46,759 nt of DNA from Zetaproteobacteria bacterium (GCA_002746295.2 NVWS02000034.1:1-46759); one strand, 5' to 3'. Shown: positions 26,312 to 35,609, numbered from the stretch's first letter. The notes: generated from the letters alone by a model not told the origin. Translations and numbers: made by a program.

Positions 26312-26965
26312 TTAATGGTTGGGAAAGATACTCACTTCATCACCTGCTTGCCATGCTGGATATTTTTTCATGCAAAGCCTGAAAAATTCACTTTGAAGGA
26401 TGGATTGCAACCACCTGAGAGTGTTGGGGTAAGGCGTGACGTTTGATTTTCCTTCAAACCAAGTCGGCTCGACCATGCTAAATTGACGAATGAAGGGAGC
26501 GATTGCCATATCCACAAACGAGCGGTGTTTACCAGCCAAGTATGATGAATGTTGCAAGGACTGTTCGATGCGTTGCAAAAACATACCGCACGAGTCGCGA
26601 TATTGGGTTTGTGTATATTCGGGGAAGCGATCTGAATATTTATACATATCCAAGAATGACTTAAATGATGTGTCATTGTCATGGATCAATGGGTGTGATG
26701 CTGTATTTAACCAAGCCTCTGGATCAGATTTCTGGCATGCCCAAAGCATAATATGATGACTTTCATCCAGCATTTTTCCATCGTCACAGATCAAAACAGG
26801 TACAGTAGCCTTGTTGGAAGCCTGTAAAAGTTCAGGTGGTTTATTTTTAAGCGTAACTTCGCGCAATTCAACAACAATACCACTATACAGTAATGCCAAA
26901 CGCGCACGCATGGCGTAAGGGCAACGTCGAAATGAATAGAGAATAGAAAAAACTTTTTGTGTCAT
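26312..26965 (-). CDS. glutathione S-transferase family protein
   Basis: 217 residues. The N-terminal thioredoxin-like domain has YSFRRCPYAMRARLAL, with Cys in the position used by omega/beta-type GSTs, followed by NKATVPVLICDDGKMLDES, where VPVL and the ES pair bind glutathione. A helical C-terminal domain follows (about 90-200) with YLAGKHRSFVDMAIAPFIRQF. It is probably a cytosolic thiol transferase or glutathionyl reductase; the substrate is unknown. It overlaps the small [2Fe-2S] gene upstream by ATGA. Confidence 0.85.
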   Translation of the reverse strand: MTQKVFSILYSFRRCPYAMRARLALLYSGIVVELREVTLKNKPPELLQASNKATVPVLICDDGKMLDESHHIMLWACQKSDPEAWLNTASHPLIHDNDTSFKSFLDMYKYSDRFPEYTQTQYRDSCGMFLQRIEQSLQHSSYLAGKHRSFVDMAIAPFIRQFSMVEPTWFEGKSNVTPYPNTLRWLQSILQSEFFRLCMKKYPAWQAGDEVSIFPNH

Positions 26966-27186
26966 TTTACAGTCAATATTTTATCAAAATTTACGCGTAA
27001 AATCGCGACACCATTTAGCTTTGCAGTGGGTGCGTGATTGCACAGACTTTGACAGCTTATGGACTCAAAATCCATGCCAAGGCGTTGGCATTGCTCTGCT
27101 AGGGAAAGACCGCCCACATCACGGCAGTTTTGACCATGACAAATCTGAATGGGTGCTATTTTTGTTGCCGTTGTTGGATTTGTCAT
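26962..27186 (-). CDS. mini thioredoxin-like [2Fe-2S] protein
   Basis: 74 residues with AAAGGA seven bases before the ATG. Four Cys are arranged C-x4-C (ICHGQNCRD) and C-x3-C (SCQSLCNHAP), the ligand order of thioredoxin-like [2Fe-2S] ferredoxins and NuoE-like domains. It is shorter than those families. Translational overlap with the GST gene suggests a joint redox function, which is inference. Confidence 0.7.
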   Translation of the reverse strand: MTNPTTATKIAPIQICHGQNCRDVGGLSLAEQCQRLGMDFESISCQSLCNHAPTAKLNGVAILRVNFDKILTVK

Positions 27187-27486
27187 GAGTTGTCCTTTTT
27201 ATGCTTACTTGATATGATAATAAATTGAAGAAAGCTCTTGACATATTCATTTTTATAGATCTTTTCCACAATTTTACTTTTGAATCCACGTAAGTTGTTG
27301 TTTTCTTTTATGTTCACATACATAAATCTTTTAAGTTATTGTTTTATTTAAGTTATTACAAGTGTGCCTAAATTTTAATCATTATGTCATATTGGCTTAG
27401 AATATGACAAAATGACATCTTTTCACAGCTTTATCCCCAGACTTATCCACAGCTTACTTAAAGTGACTCAACAACTGTAAAATAGA
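27187..27486. other. AT-rich gene-free region with DnaA-box-like sites (possible origin)
   Basis: No gene is seen in these 300 bases. The stretch is very AT-rich and holds a perfect DnaA box TTATCCACA at 27443-27451, one-mismatch boxes TTATCCCCA at 27431-27439 and TTTTCCACA at 27262-27270, and a looser TTTTCACAG at 27420, all in the same direction. Clustered boxes beside an AT-rich tract are what an oriC looks like, but a DnaA-controlled promoter is also possible. No dnaA, dnaN, gidA or parAB lies nearby, so this is a candidate only. Confidence 0.35.
27385..27409. promoter_or_regulatory. perfect 9-bp inverted repeat in the AT-rich gap
   Basis: TGTCATATT (27385-27393) and AATATGACA (27401-27409) are separated by 7 bases, and a further ATGACAT follows. 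It may be a regulator-binding site for the minus-strand [2Fe-2S]/GST genes or a structural part of an origin. Confidence 0.4.
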
Positions 27487-29019
27487 TTACAATTGCAGTG
27501 CAATATGGCAATGATAGGAAGGCATATCCAAATCCAGAAGTGTTTGAGGCTCTAAGCCATCCTTTAATAGTTGCTCTCTTATATCGTGTAAGTTGACACC
27601 TGCATCACGCATTTCTGAGGCAATACTTTCAGGCATTAAGTTTTCAAGATCCAAGGCACTGATCGCCGTTAGCGTGATGTTGATGTCGTTCTTTCCATGC
27701 GGTTTGATGCGAATGGATAATTGTGTTGCAGAGCCTTGTATGTGTGGTGGTTCAGGTAAATCAATGCCATCAGGTGTCCAGTGCTTGGCTTGTTCCCATG
27801 TGGATTTTTTTAAGGCTTGTTGGAGCAAGGGAAACCAAGGAAGTTTGACATCCAATAAAGCAAGTTGACTCATCAAGCCTTGAAAAATACGGATAATCAG
27901 AAACAAATTGGCAGGGGCGGCTGAGCGAAACCACCACTTATCATCACCCAGTAATAATTCAACAGACACGCTTAAATCCCACTGTTCGACATCAAAGGCG
28001 CGTTCCTCAATAAAGGGGCGGCATAGCAATTGAATCAAGGTGGGAAGCTTGGCTTCAATATATTGCAATTTATGTTCATCAAAGCCCATGGAAGCAAACA
28101 GAGATAAAAGGTTGATATGTCGATCACCGCGTGCCACCAAAATCATATTGAGCAATGCCAAGCGCGGCATCTCATCGACGTGAATCATGCAACCAAAATC
28201 CAACAATGTGGTTTGTGGTTCTTTTATATCATCACTGAATAACATATTACCAGGGTGAGGATCGCCATGCACCAAGCCTGCTTGAAATAGGCTTTGAAAC
28301 ATGGTTTGCATCAAGGTTCGCGCCACAAACAAGCGTGGTGGCAAGGCCCACTTGGCAACTTCCGAAAGCCGTACACCCTCTGCCCAACTTTGTACCAAGA
28401 TATTTTTACGGCATAACAAAGGGTAAGTGCTCGGAACATGCAGGCCTTGCACATGGACAGAACCTGAAAAAAGCATTTGTTGTTTCATTTCATGCAAATA
28501 ATCCAGTTCTTCATGGATATTTTGATTTAACGTCTGCTTATAGGCCTGCATGTCAAAACCCCATGTTTTGACAGGTCCAGCGGCAGGCATCAAACCAGCT
28601 AACGTCATCTCTGCTTGCATGGCTTTGGCAATATCAGGGTATTGAATTTTAATCGCCAAGGTTTCGCGGGCATTGAGTTTGGCACGATGGACTTGACCCA
28701 AAGATGCCGCAGCTTGACTTTCTTCCATGCTTTCCAAGATTATCAACGCAGGTTTCCCCCATGCTTTTTCTAGCACTGGTAGCATTTTATCCAGTGACCA
28801 AGGCTCAACCGATTGGGTTAATACTGCATATTCAGATTCATCTCCCATACCTGCCAAGACTTGCCCTACCTTCATGGGTAAACCACGTGAGCCAGCCAAA
28901 ATATCACTCAAAGCATGACGGGCTTGTTGTTTAACATCATCGTTATCCGCTTGTCGTAAGGCTTTGATCGCCCAAGCCGTGCGAATCAGGCGGTAGGTGC
29001 GTTGAATTAGTGGGAACAT
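27487..29019 (-). CDS. ABC1/UbiB-family atypical kinase (AarF/UbiB-like)
   Basis: 510 residues. Hallmarks of the UbiB/COQ8 family: KxGQ motif (LPMKVGQVLAG, residues 50-53), Ala-rich loop (AAASLGQVHRA, about 103-113), ATP-site Lys124 in LAIKIQYP, catalytic loop HGDPHPGN (251-258) and DFG (274-276). The family supports ubiquinone synthesis or related lipid handling. The C-terminal third (after about 400) is not the usual UbiB membrane anchor and I do not recognise it, so true UbiB function is not certain. No other ubi gene is nearby. It overlaps the VOC/PCP_red gene upstream by 13 bases. Confidence 0.88.
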   Translation of the reverse strand: MFPLIQRTYRLIRTAWAIKALRQADNDDVKQQARHALSDILAGSRGLPMKVGQVLAGMGDESEYAVLTQSVEPWSLDKMLPVLEKAWGKPALIILESMEESQAAASLGQVHRAKLNARETLAIKIQYPDIAKAMQAEMTLAGLMPAAGPVKTWGFDMQAYKQTLNQNIHEELDYLHEMKQQMLFSGSVHVQGLHVPSTYPLLCRKNILVQSWAEGVRLSEVAKWALPPRLFVARTLMQTMFQSLFQAGLVHGDPHPGNMLFSDDIKEPQTTLLDFGCMIHVDEMPRLALLNMILVARGDRHINLLSLFASMGFDEHKLQYIEAKLPTLIQLLCRPFIEERAFDVEQWDLSVSVELLLGDDKWWFRSAAPANLFLIIRIFQGLMSQLALLDVKLPWFPLLQQALKKSTWEQAKHWTPDGIDLPEPPHIQGSATQLSIRIKPHGKNDINITLTAISALDLENLMPESIASEMRDAGVNLHDIREQLLKDGLEPQTLLDLDMPSYHCHIALQL

Positions 29020-29639
29020 GGTAACTCATAAGCCTCAGGTGCAATACCTTCATCTTGAATGGCTTGATACAGGGTCGGGTGTTGAAACTTCAGTGTTATA
29101 TCCACCAAGGCACGCATAGCATAAGCCTCATTGACCATCAAATCCCCTCCCACCACAGCTAAATATTCGGCTCGCTCTGTCACCCGCTGGCGTGCTTTGG
29201 CACGGAAATCAAGCGGTACAATGCGTAAAATACGTTGGACTTGTTGCATGGTCTTTTCATCCCAAGCCAATGATGTGGGTAAATCAGGCAATTCATTCAA
29301 ATCATCTTCAGTAAGAATTTGAGATAGAATCAAGGTGATACCACAATCACTAAGAAAGCGTTGTTGCAAACGATGGTCGTATTGTTCGACATCACTCAAA
29401 GCATGAATTCCATCATGTTTTAACAAGGCTTGGGTATCTTGCTCAATATGATTACATTGTACTTCAAACGTGGCTTGCGCTTGCTCTGCGAAGTGTATCA
29501 ATAAACTCACTGTGCCATTTTCAGCGCACCAACCGTAGCCCTCTTTGTATTGTGTCTGAAAGCCCAAACAATTACCAAGAAAGCTTGCACTTCGTTCAGG
29601 ATTGGGGACGAAAATATGGGTAGCAATAACAAAATACAT
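29007..29639 (-). CDS. VOC (glyoxalase)-like domain fused to a PCP_red-like domain
   Basis: 210 residues. Residues 1-110 resemble half of a vicinal-oxygen-chelate/glyoxalase fold: THIFVPNPERSASFLGNCLGF, then GTVSLLIHF and a closing ITLILSQI. Residues about 125-180 resemble the PCP_red domain seen at the end of protochlorophyllide reductase subunits: W126, VPLDFRAKARQRVTERAEY with conserved Arg/Glu, then an Ala-rich helix. No photosynthesis genes are here, so the second domain probably has another role. It is coupled to the UbiB-like kinase. Both domain calls come from pattern memory. Confidence 0.6.
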   Translation of the reverse strand: MYFVIATHIFVPNPERSASFLGNCLGFQTQYKEGYGWCAENGTVSLLIHFAEQAQATFEVQCNHIEQDTQALLKHDGIHALSDVEQYDHRLQQRFLSDCGITLILSQILTEDDLNELPDLPTSLAWDEKTMQQVQRILRIVPLDFRAKARQRVTERAEYLAVVGGDLMVNEAYAMRALVDITLKFQHPTLYQAIQDEGIAPEAYELPCSH

Positions 29640-29662
29640 GCGTAATAAACCTCAAAAAGTCA

Positions 29663-29794
29663 TGGTAAGCCGTTTAGGTAGAAAGTACCTCGTCATCCTC
29701 GCGTGCTTTTGTCGAGGATCTCTTTAAAGTATAGATTCCCGATACAAGATTTCGGGAATGACGATAAGAGTAAATTAATACTTAAATTACTATA
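29663..29794 (+). repeat. hairpin element, copy C
   Basis: The right end TTAATACTTAAATTACTATA is clear; the left end (GGTAAGCCGTTTAGGTAG) is decayed. The hairpins ATCCTCG/CGAGGAT and ATTCCCGA/TCGGGAAT sit in the same order as copy A. It lies between the VOC/PCP_red gene and trmB, and the open frame in front of trmB runs through its end. Confidence 0.8.
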
Positions 29795-29879
29795 TTGGGC
29801 GCAAGATGATGGATTGCCATGCTCATGGCTACGATGGCTTATTTGTGACTTAAAAGGTGAAGCTCTACTATGCCGCCCC

Positions 29880-30581
29880 ATGCGTTTATCCAAAGAGTTT
29901 AGAGAACAGTTTGCCCAACAAGAAATGCGTACCCATGGACGCAAAAATGGCTTTGTGACCGATGGTCAAGAAAAGCGTTTGCTTCATTGGTTGCCAAAAA
30001 TAGGTCTGCCCAAAGATAAAACCTTAAACGATGCCAATATTCCAGAAAAATCATCGATTGTGATGGAAATTGGCTTTGGTAATGGTGATTTTTTGGTTGA
30101 TACCGCCAAAAAACATCCCGATTGGATCTTGGTCGGTGTTGAAATTTATTTACCGGGGGTGGCAAAAGCAGTCGGACGCTTGGAAGATGCTGGGGTGATT
30201 GAACAAGCACGTATCACCCAATTGCCCGCGCAATATGTATTGGAACATCAAGTGCAAGTCGAACAGTTGGATGGCATCATTGTCAATCATCCCGACCCTT
30301 GGCCCAAAGCCAAGCACCATAAACGACGGATTATTCAAAAAGATATGGCGAACTTGATGGTCAGTCGTTTGCAAGTCGGTGGCTTTATTCAGTTGGCATC
30401 GGATATTGCGGAACTGGCGGAATGGATGCGTGATATTCTTGATAACACCCAAGGGCTACGCAATGTGGCAGGAAAAGGGGCTTATATTGAACGTGCTGAT
30501 GATCGTATTTTCACCAAGTTTGAACAACGTGGCATCCATGCTGGGCGTACCAGTCAGTTTTTACATTATGTGAAAGAGTGA
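29880..30581 (+). CDS. trmB: tRNA (guanine-N7-)-methyltransferase TrmB
   Basis: About 233 residues from ATG 29880. The SAM-binding motif is VMEIGFGNGDFLVDTA, with VGVEIYLPGVAKAV after it. The family signature VNHPDPWPKAKHHKRR and a C-terminal FTKFEQRGIHAGR are present. It methylates G46 of tRNA. The start is unclear: ATG 29880 and ATG 29925 both lack a good RBS; the second matches the E. coli-type beginning (RTHGRKNGFVTDGQE). The same frame stays open upstream as far as 29703, into the hairpin element, with residues such as SWLRWLICDLKGEALLCRP that I do not recognise. Confidence 0.92.
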   Translation: MRLSKEFREQFAQQEMRTHGRKNGFVTDGQEKRLLHWLPKIGLPKDKTLNDANIPEKSSIVMEIGFGNGDFLVDTAKKHPDWILVGVEIYLPGVAKAVGRLEDAGVIEQARITQLPAQYVLEHQVQVEQLDGIIVNHPDPWPKAKHHKRRIIQKDMANLMVSRLQVGGFIQLASDIAELAEWMRDILDNTQGLRNVAGKGAYIERADDRIFTKFEQRGIHAGRTSQFLHYVKE

Positions 30582-30610
30582 ATGTCAGATGATTATCAAA
30601 GAACGTGGTC

Positions 30611-30768
30611 TATAGTGCTTTAAGTATGAAACTACCGTTTCAATCATCATCCCCCAGTACTTGTGTCGGGGGTCTATAGGTAGACTCCCGAGAAAAGATT
30701 TCGGCAATGACGAACCAAAGGGTAAATTTATACGAATCATGGCTATATTGAAAAAACTTTGAAAAAAA
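30611..30768 (+). repeat. hairpin element, copy D (unoccupied counterpart of copy G)
   Basis: Starts TATAGTGCTTTAAGTATGAA. The first hairpin is CCCCCAG.../GTGTCGGGGG; the second CTCCCGA/TCGGCAA has mismatches. A conserved ATTTATACGAATCATG-GCTATA follows, then an A-rich tail shared with copy G. The right terminal repeat is missing, so the outer boundary is approximate. Confidence 0.8.
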
Positions 30769-30784
30769 TGCCAATTCATTCGGG

Positions 30785-32458
30785 TTAAGTCCCTGTTTTA
30801 AGTCGCTCAATCAATTGTTCAGGAAACTTATGTATAATCATATCGTGAATCACATCACGTAATTCATATTCCACCTGTTTGAGTTCGACTTGGGCTTGGC
30901 GCGGGCGGACAACTGCGTAACAAGCTTTGGTAATGCCATCACGGGGTTGTCCCACAGAACCTGGGCAAATTAAAGCGGCTTCTTCTTGGCTGATATCAAT
31001 ATAAATCTCACCTTTAATATGCTTGGCTTGCTGATCTTGTAAGATGTAAATACCCTGAAAGTGACTATGGCCATGAAGACAGAATTTATAACTATTTTGA
31101 GCCATCCATTGAAGATTCTTAAGGGCTGTTGCTTGATAAATATAACCATTGAAGCAGGTCAGATCCATGGGTGCGCCATGTACTGCCATCCAAGGACGCA
31201 GGGTGATTTTCAGCGGCAAATTGGATAGGTATAAACGCTGTTTATCTTCAATGGTATGAATGGTCCATTCAGCAATATGTGAGGATGATGAGGTCATACT
31301 GTGTACCATATTGCCTGTGCCAATGGCATGATCATGGTTGCCACGTAAACTTAAAAGCCCACGCTTTTGTAACAGTTCAAGACATTCAGTGGGGTGAGGA
31401 CCATAACCCACCAAATCACCAAGTATAAAGATACGACTGATGCCTTGACGATCAATATCAGCCAATGTGGCTTTGAGTGCAGGTAGGTTGGCATGAATAT
31501 CCGATAAAATGGCAATGGGTTCATATTCATCGAACCATGTTGTAACATCATCCATGCAACCTTGTGTCGTGACAGGTATATTAGGACTATCAGCTTGGTA
31601 GGTGTAACTGGCAAGAATTTCAATAATATGATCCGCAGCACTTTGGATATTACCTGATGGGAAAAACATATCTTTGAGCTGTTCCGCCACAATATGTGGG
31701 GCATCTATCCCTTCACTCTGATTAAAATGTTTATGTAGCAATGTACGTAAGGTTTCACCAAGTTGACGGGATCGGCTGGCATTCAACCAAGTATGGGAAT
31801 AGCGGCGTAACCAGCCTGCAACCCAAGCTGAAAATGCGAAAAAATGATCCCAAGCGTAAATATCATCATCCAAATAATAAATCTTGCCGTCCATAAATCC
31901 AAAATTGGACAAGCCTTCATCCAATCGCTTATCACAACGTGTAATGTAAGATAAATACATATCACAAATGGTAGCAATAAAGGACAATGCTTTGTCGGCT
32001 GGAAAATCAGGGGATTCAAAAAGCGTATGCACGGGTGTAAGACGGCGGGTGATGTTGCCAATATGCCAATGAGACCCTTGGTGTTGAATAAACCAGGTGC
32101 GCGAAGGGTGGTAAACATTCGCTTCACGCTCGTTTTCAATGAGGTTGCTAAGCCAGCGTGTGGCAATTCTTTCTTCGGCAAAATTCTTATCAGGGTGGAG
32201 CTTTAAAACATAATGATCGTTGAACTTAAGATGGGTGGTTGTTTTACCCATAAATTCACCAGCATGTCCAAGTTCGATATTATCTTGTAATAAAATGCGT
32301 TGGATATGTTGAAGGTCGATATTTTCATTTCCAAGTGAGCCAATGATATGAATGTTTTCTTGCTTTGCCTGATTTTCCATCTGGCAAGGATATACATTTC
32401 CGTCTATATAAGCATGCCTAAACTGTTTTTTGATGGACGAATGAAGTTTTTTTAGCAT
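30785..32458 (-). CDS. predicted kinase-fold domain fused to a calcineurin-like phosphoesterase
   Basis: 557 residues from ATG 32458; longer frames would run into the divergent gene and have no better RBS. The N-terminal part (about 60-225) has a kinase-like plan: Lys86 in YVLKLHP, a hinge region HIGNITRRLTP, a catalytic loop D180-x4-N185 in RLDEGLSNFGF, and an acidic metal site YYLDDDIY (197-199), as in aminoglycoside- or lipopolysaccharide-kinase-type folds. The C-terminal part (about 315-520) is a metallophosphoesterase with all metal motifs: SDIHANL (DxH 320-322), LGDLVGYG (GD 347-348), RGNHDHA (373-376), VHGAP and HGHSH. A protein joining phosphorylation-like and phosphatase-like modules is uncommon. 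The substrates are unknown. Two Roadblock-like genes lie on the other strand. Confidence 0.75.
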   Translation of the reverse strand: MLKKLHSSIKKQFRHAYIDGNVYPCQMENQAKQENIHIIGSLGNENIDLQHIQRILLQDNIELGHAGEFMGKTTTHLKFNDHYVLKLHPDKNFAEERIATRWLSNLIENEREANVYHPSRTWFIQHQGSHWHIGNITRRLTPVHTLFESPDFPADKALSFIATICDMYLSYITRCDKRLDEGLSNFGFMDGKIYYLDDDIYAWDHFFAFSAWVAGWLRRYSHTWLNASRSRQLGETLRTLLHKHFNQSEGIDAPHIVAEQLKDMFFPSGNIQSAADHIIEILASYTYQADSPNIPVTTQGCMDDVTTWFDEYEPIAILSDIHANLPALKATLADIDRQGISRIFILGDLVGYGPHPTECLELLQKRGLLSLRGNHDHAIGTGNMVHSMTSSSSHIAEWTIHTIEDKQRLYLSNLPLKITLRPWMAVHGAPMDLTCFNGYIYQATALKNLQWMAQNSYKFCLHGHSHFQGIYILQDQQAKHIKGEIYIDISQEEAALICPGSVGQPRDGITKACYAVVRPRQAQVELKQVEYELRDVIHDMIIHKFPEQLIERLKTGT

Positions 32459-32490
32459 GATGCCATGAACGGCATGGAGGGGTAGGGTTG

Positions 32491-32850
32491 ATGGAAGCAT
32501 ATTTGAAAAATTGTTGTGATACCCATCAATGGATGGGCTGTGTGGTCGTGGGTGGTGATGGACTATTGTTGGCAAGTGTTGGACATGGTTTGGATGATGG
32601 CTGTACAGCACTGTTGCCAGATTGGCTTTCAGCGGGTGAGGGTATTGCCATGCAGGGGGATCTAAATGGTATGACCTGCTGTTGTATGATGCCTAAAAAT
32701 CAGAGTGCGATGATTTTGGCTTGGAGTGTGAATGTGAAACAAGCTGGTACATTATATTTTGCCATACGGACACGACATATTCCAAGGTCTGTCATTTCAG
32801 TATTGGAAGGTATAGGGAAAGATGTACGGCAGATGCTATACCCTGAATAA
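32491..32850 (+). CDS. Roadblock/LC7-like small protein, Cys-rich
   Basis: 119 residues from ATG 32491; GGAGGGG lies a few bases upstream. The layout suggests a Roadblock/LC7-type fold: an N-terminal helix, the strand turn GCVVVGGDGLLLASVG, a helix (LPDWLSAGEGIAM), two strands and a C-terminal helix (RSVISVLEGIGKDVRQML). It contains many Cys, including TCCC. Roadblock proteins regulate small GTPases, but no GTPase gene is nearby. It is divergent from the kinase-phosphoesterase gene with about 30 bases between starts, so they share a promoter region. Confidence 0.5.
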   Translation: MEAYLKNCCDTHQWMGCVVVGGDGLLLASVGHGLDDGCTALLPDWLSAGEGIAMQGDLNGMTCCCMMPKNQSAMILAWSVNVKQAGTLYFAIRTRHIPRSVISVLEGIGKDVRQMLYPE

Positions 32851-32905
32851 AAAAATATGACTATTTAAATAACATATTGACACAAATGTAGGCTATAGTG
32901 CGTCA

Positions 32906-33035
32906 TATAGTGGTTTAAGTATTGATTGAACCTTATCGTCATTCCCGATTTTTTTATCGGGAACCTATGGCTTAAAGAGACCCTCGACAAAAGCACACGA
33001 GGATGACGAGCTACTTTCATACTTAAACGACTATA
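32906..33035 (-). repeat. hairpin element, copy E
   Basis: Bounded by TATAGTGGTTTAAGTATTGA on the left and ATACTTAAACGACTATA on the right. Hairpins ATTCCCGA/TCGGGAA and ACCCTCG/CGAGGAT are in the same order as copy B. A second TATAGTG start at 32894 suggests a partial older end. It separates the two Roadblock-like genes. Confidence 0.85.
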
Positions 33036-33068
33036 GTTAAGAATTAAATTGAAATAGGAGTGAATAAT

Positions 33069-33428
33069 ATGGCAAGTGCAGATGAAGTTGTAAAAGATTT
33101 GATGCTGATTGATGGCGCGATTGCTGCCATTATTGCAGATTCCGACAGTGGATTGGTGATGGCATCGCAATCCAAAGGCTTTGATACGGATACAGCAGCA
33201 GCAGGCAATACGCGCGTGATGCTGGCAAAACGTGATACCATGCGTATGTTGGGTTTGGATGATGACATTGAGGATATTTTGATTACCTTGGGCAAGCAAC
33301 TACATTTGATTGCACCTTGGCCAAAGAATGATGCTATTTTTGCTTACCTTGTAGTGGATAAAGCGGGTAGCAACTTGGGCATGGCACGCGCTCAATTGAG
33401 AAGTGCTGTGGCATCATTGAGTATGTAA
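33069..33428 (+). CDS. Roadblock/LC7 domain protein
   Basis: 119 residues with TAGGAG eight bases before ATG 33069. The Roadblock signature is clear: IDGAIAAIIADSDSGLVMASQS, a helix with AAAGNTRVMLAKRDTMRML, then EDILITLGKQLHLIAPW, FAYLVVDKAGSNLGMARAQL and a final helix. This fold dimerises and binds GTPases or other regulators; there is no mglA-like partner in the window. A hairpin with a short T-rich tail follows the stop. Confidence 0.75.
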   Translation: MASADEVVKDLMLIDGAIAAIIADSDSGLVMASQSKGFDTDTAAAGNTRVMLAKRDTMRMLGLDDDIEDILITLGKQLHLIAPWPKNDAIFAYLVVDKAGSNLGMARAQLRSAVASLSM

Positions 33429-33464
33429 GTATCTATTGCTTGTTTCAAGATGTTTGTATGAAGA

Positions 33465-33485
33465 AAGGGAGCCAATGGCTTCCTT
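33465..33485 (+). terminator. hairpin after the second Roadblock gene
   Basis: AAGGGAGCC (33465-33473) pairs with GGCTTCCTT (33477-33485) over a 3-base loop, with one G-T pair. The following CTTTGTGCTT is only moderately T-rich. It lies 37 bases after the stop codon and probably ends that transcript. Confidence 0.5.
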
Positions 33486-33499
33486 CTTTGTGCTTGATG

Positions 33500-33625
33500 T
33501 CATCGTTTAAGTATCAAGTTACCCCATCATGCTCGAAATCTTGTATGAGGCATCTAGTCATAGACCCCTAACACAAGCATTCTGGGCTAACGACGGGGGG
33601 TGACGATTCGGATGATATTTTAAGA
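33500..33625 (-). repeat. hairpin element, copy F (decayed)
   Basis: Left CATCGTTTAAGTATCAAG matches the terminal repeat. The central ACACAAGCATTCTGGG and TGACGATTCGGATGAT match copy B, but the stems are broken and the right end is lost. It is an old copy between the Roadblock and cytochrome genes. Confidence 0.6.
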
Positions 33626-33663
33626 CCTGATTCTAGCCTCTGTAAATATTAGAACAGGTGAAA

Positions 33664-34065
33664 TTACTTGAGTGTTTTAAGAAATTCAATGATGTCCAAG
33701 CGATCATGTTCTTTGACCATCTCAGGCAGTGTTGGCATCACCAAACCATAAGGATTGGCATCCACCACTGTTTTTGCTTTGACATTCGTTTTGGCAAAAG
33801 ATTCAGGTGATGTTAACCAAGCATCAATCCATTCAGCATTATGACGGGTCAAAACGCCTTCTAAACCAGGGCATCCCACCGCACTAATTTCATGGGTTAA
33901 ATGATGGCAGTGAACACACACAGCATCAAAAGTAGCTTTGCCCCGCTCTGCACTGGCTTGAAAGCTAGGAGATTCTGGCGCTAAGTCACCTTCAGCAAAA
34001 GCTGATGTGGAAAGTAGCAGCAGTGATATGATGTAAAACACATTGAACATAGGCATAGAATACAT
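33664..34065 (-). CDS. periplasmic class I cytochrome c
   Basis: 133 residues with a signal peptide (YIISLLLLSTSAFA before EGDLAPE). One haem attachment site CVHCH lies near residue 50; the distal Met is probably in YGLVMPTLPEM near residue 110. The middle ITRHNAEWIDAWL-type block (GVLTRHNAEWIDAWLTSPE) is usual in small cytochrome c domains. It would be a soluble periplasmic electron carrier. The start may be 34065 or 34056 (GGGAGGG upstream). It is divergent from purB and stands alone. Confidence 0.85.
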   Translation of the reverse strand: MYSMPMFNVFYIISLLLLSTSAFAEGDLAPESPSFQASAERGKATFDAVCVHCHHLTHEISAVGCPGLEGVLTRHNAEWIDAWLTSPESFAKTNVKAKTVVDANPYGLVMPTLPEMVKEHDRLDIIEFLKTLK

Positions 34066-34143
34066 GTCCCTCCCAAACTTAACCCACGCACTTTAGGTAT
34101 AAGCTGTACAAGCTGCAAGGGTATGTAATGCACCAGCATGAAA

Positions 34144-35600
<1,457 letters not shown>

Positions 35601-35609
35601 CAGCCCATT

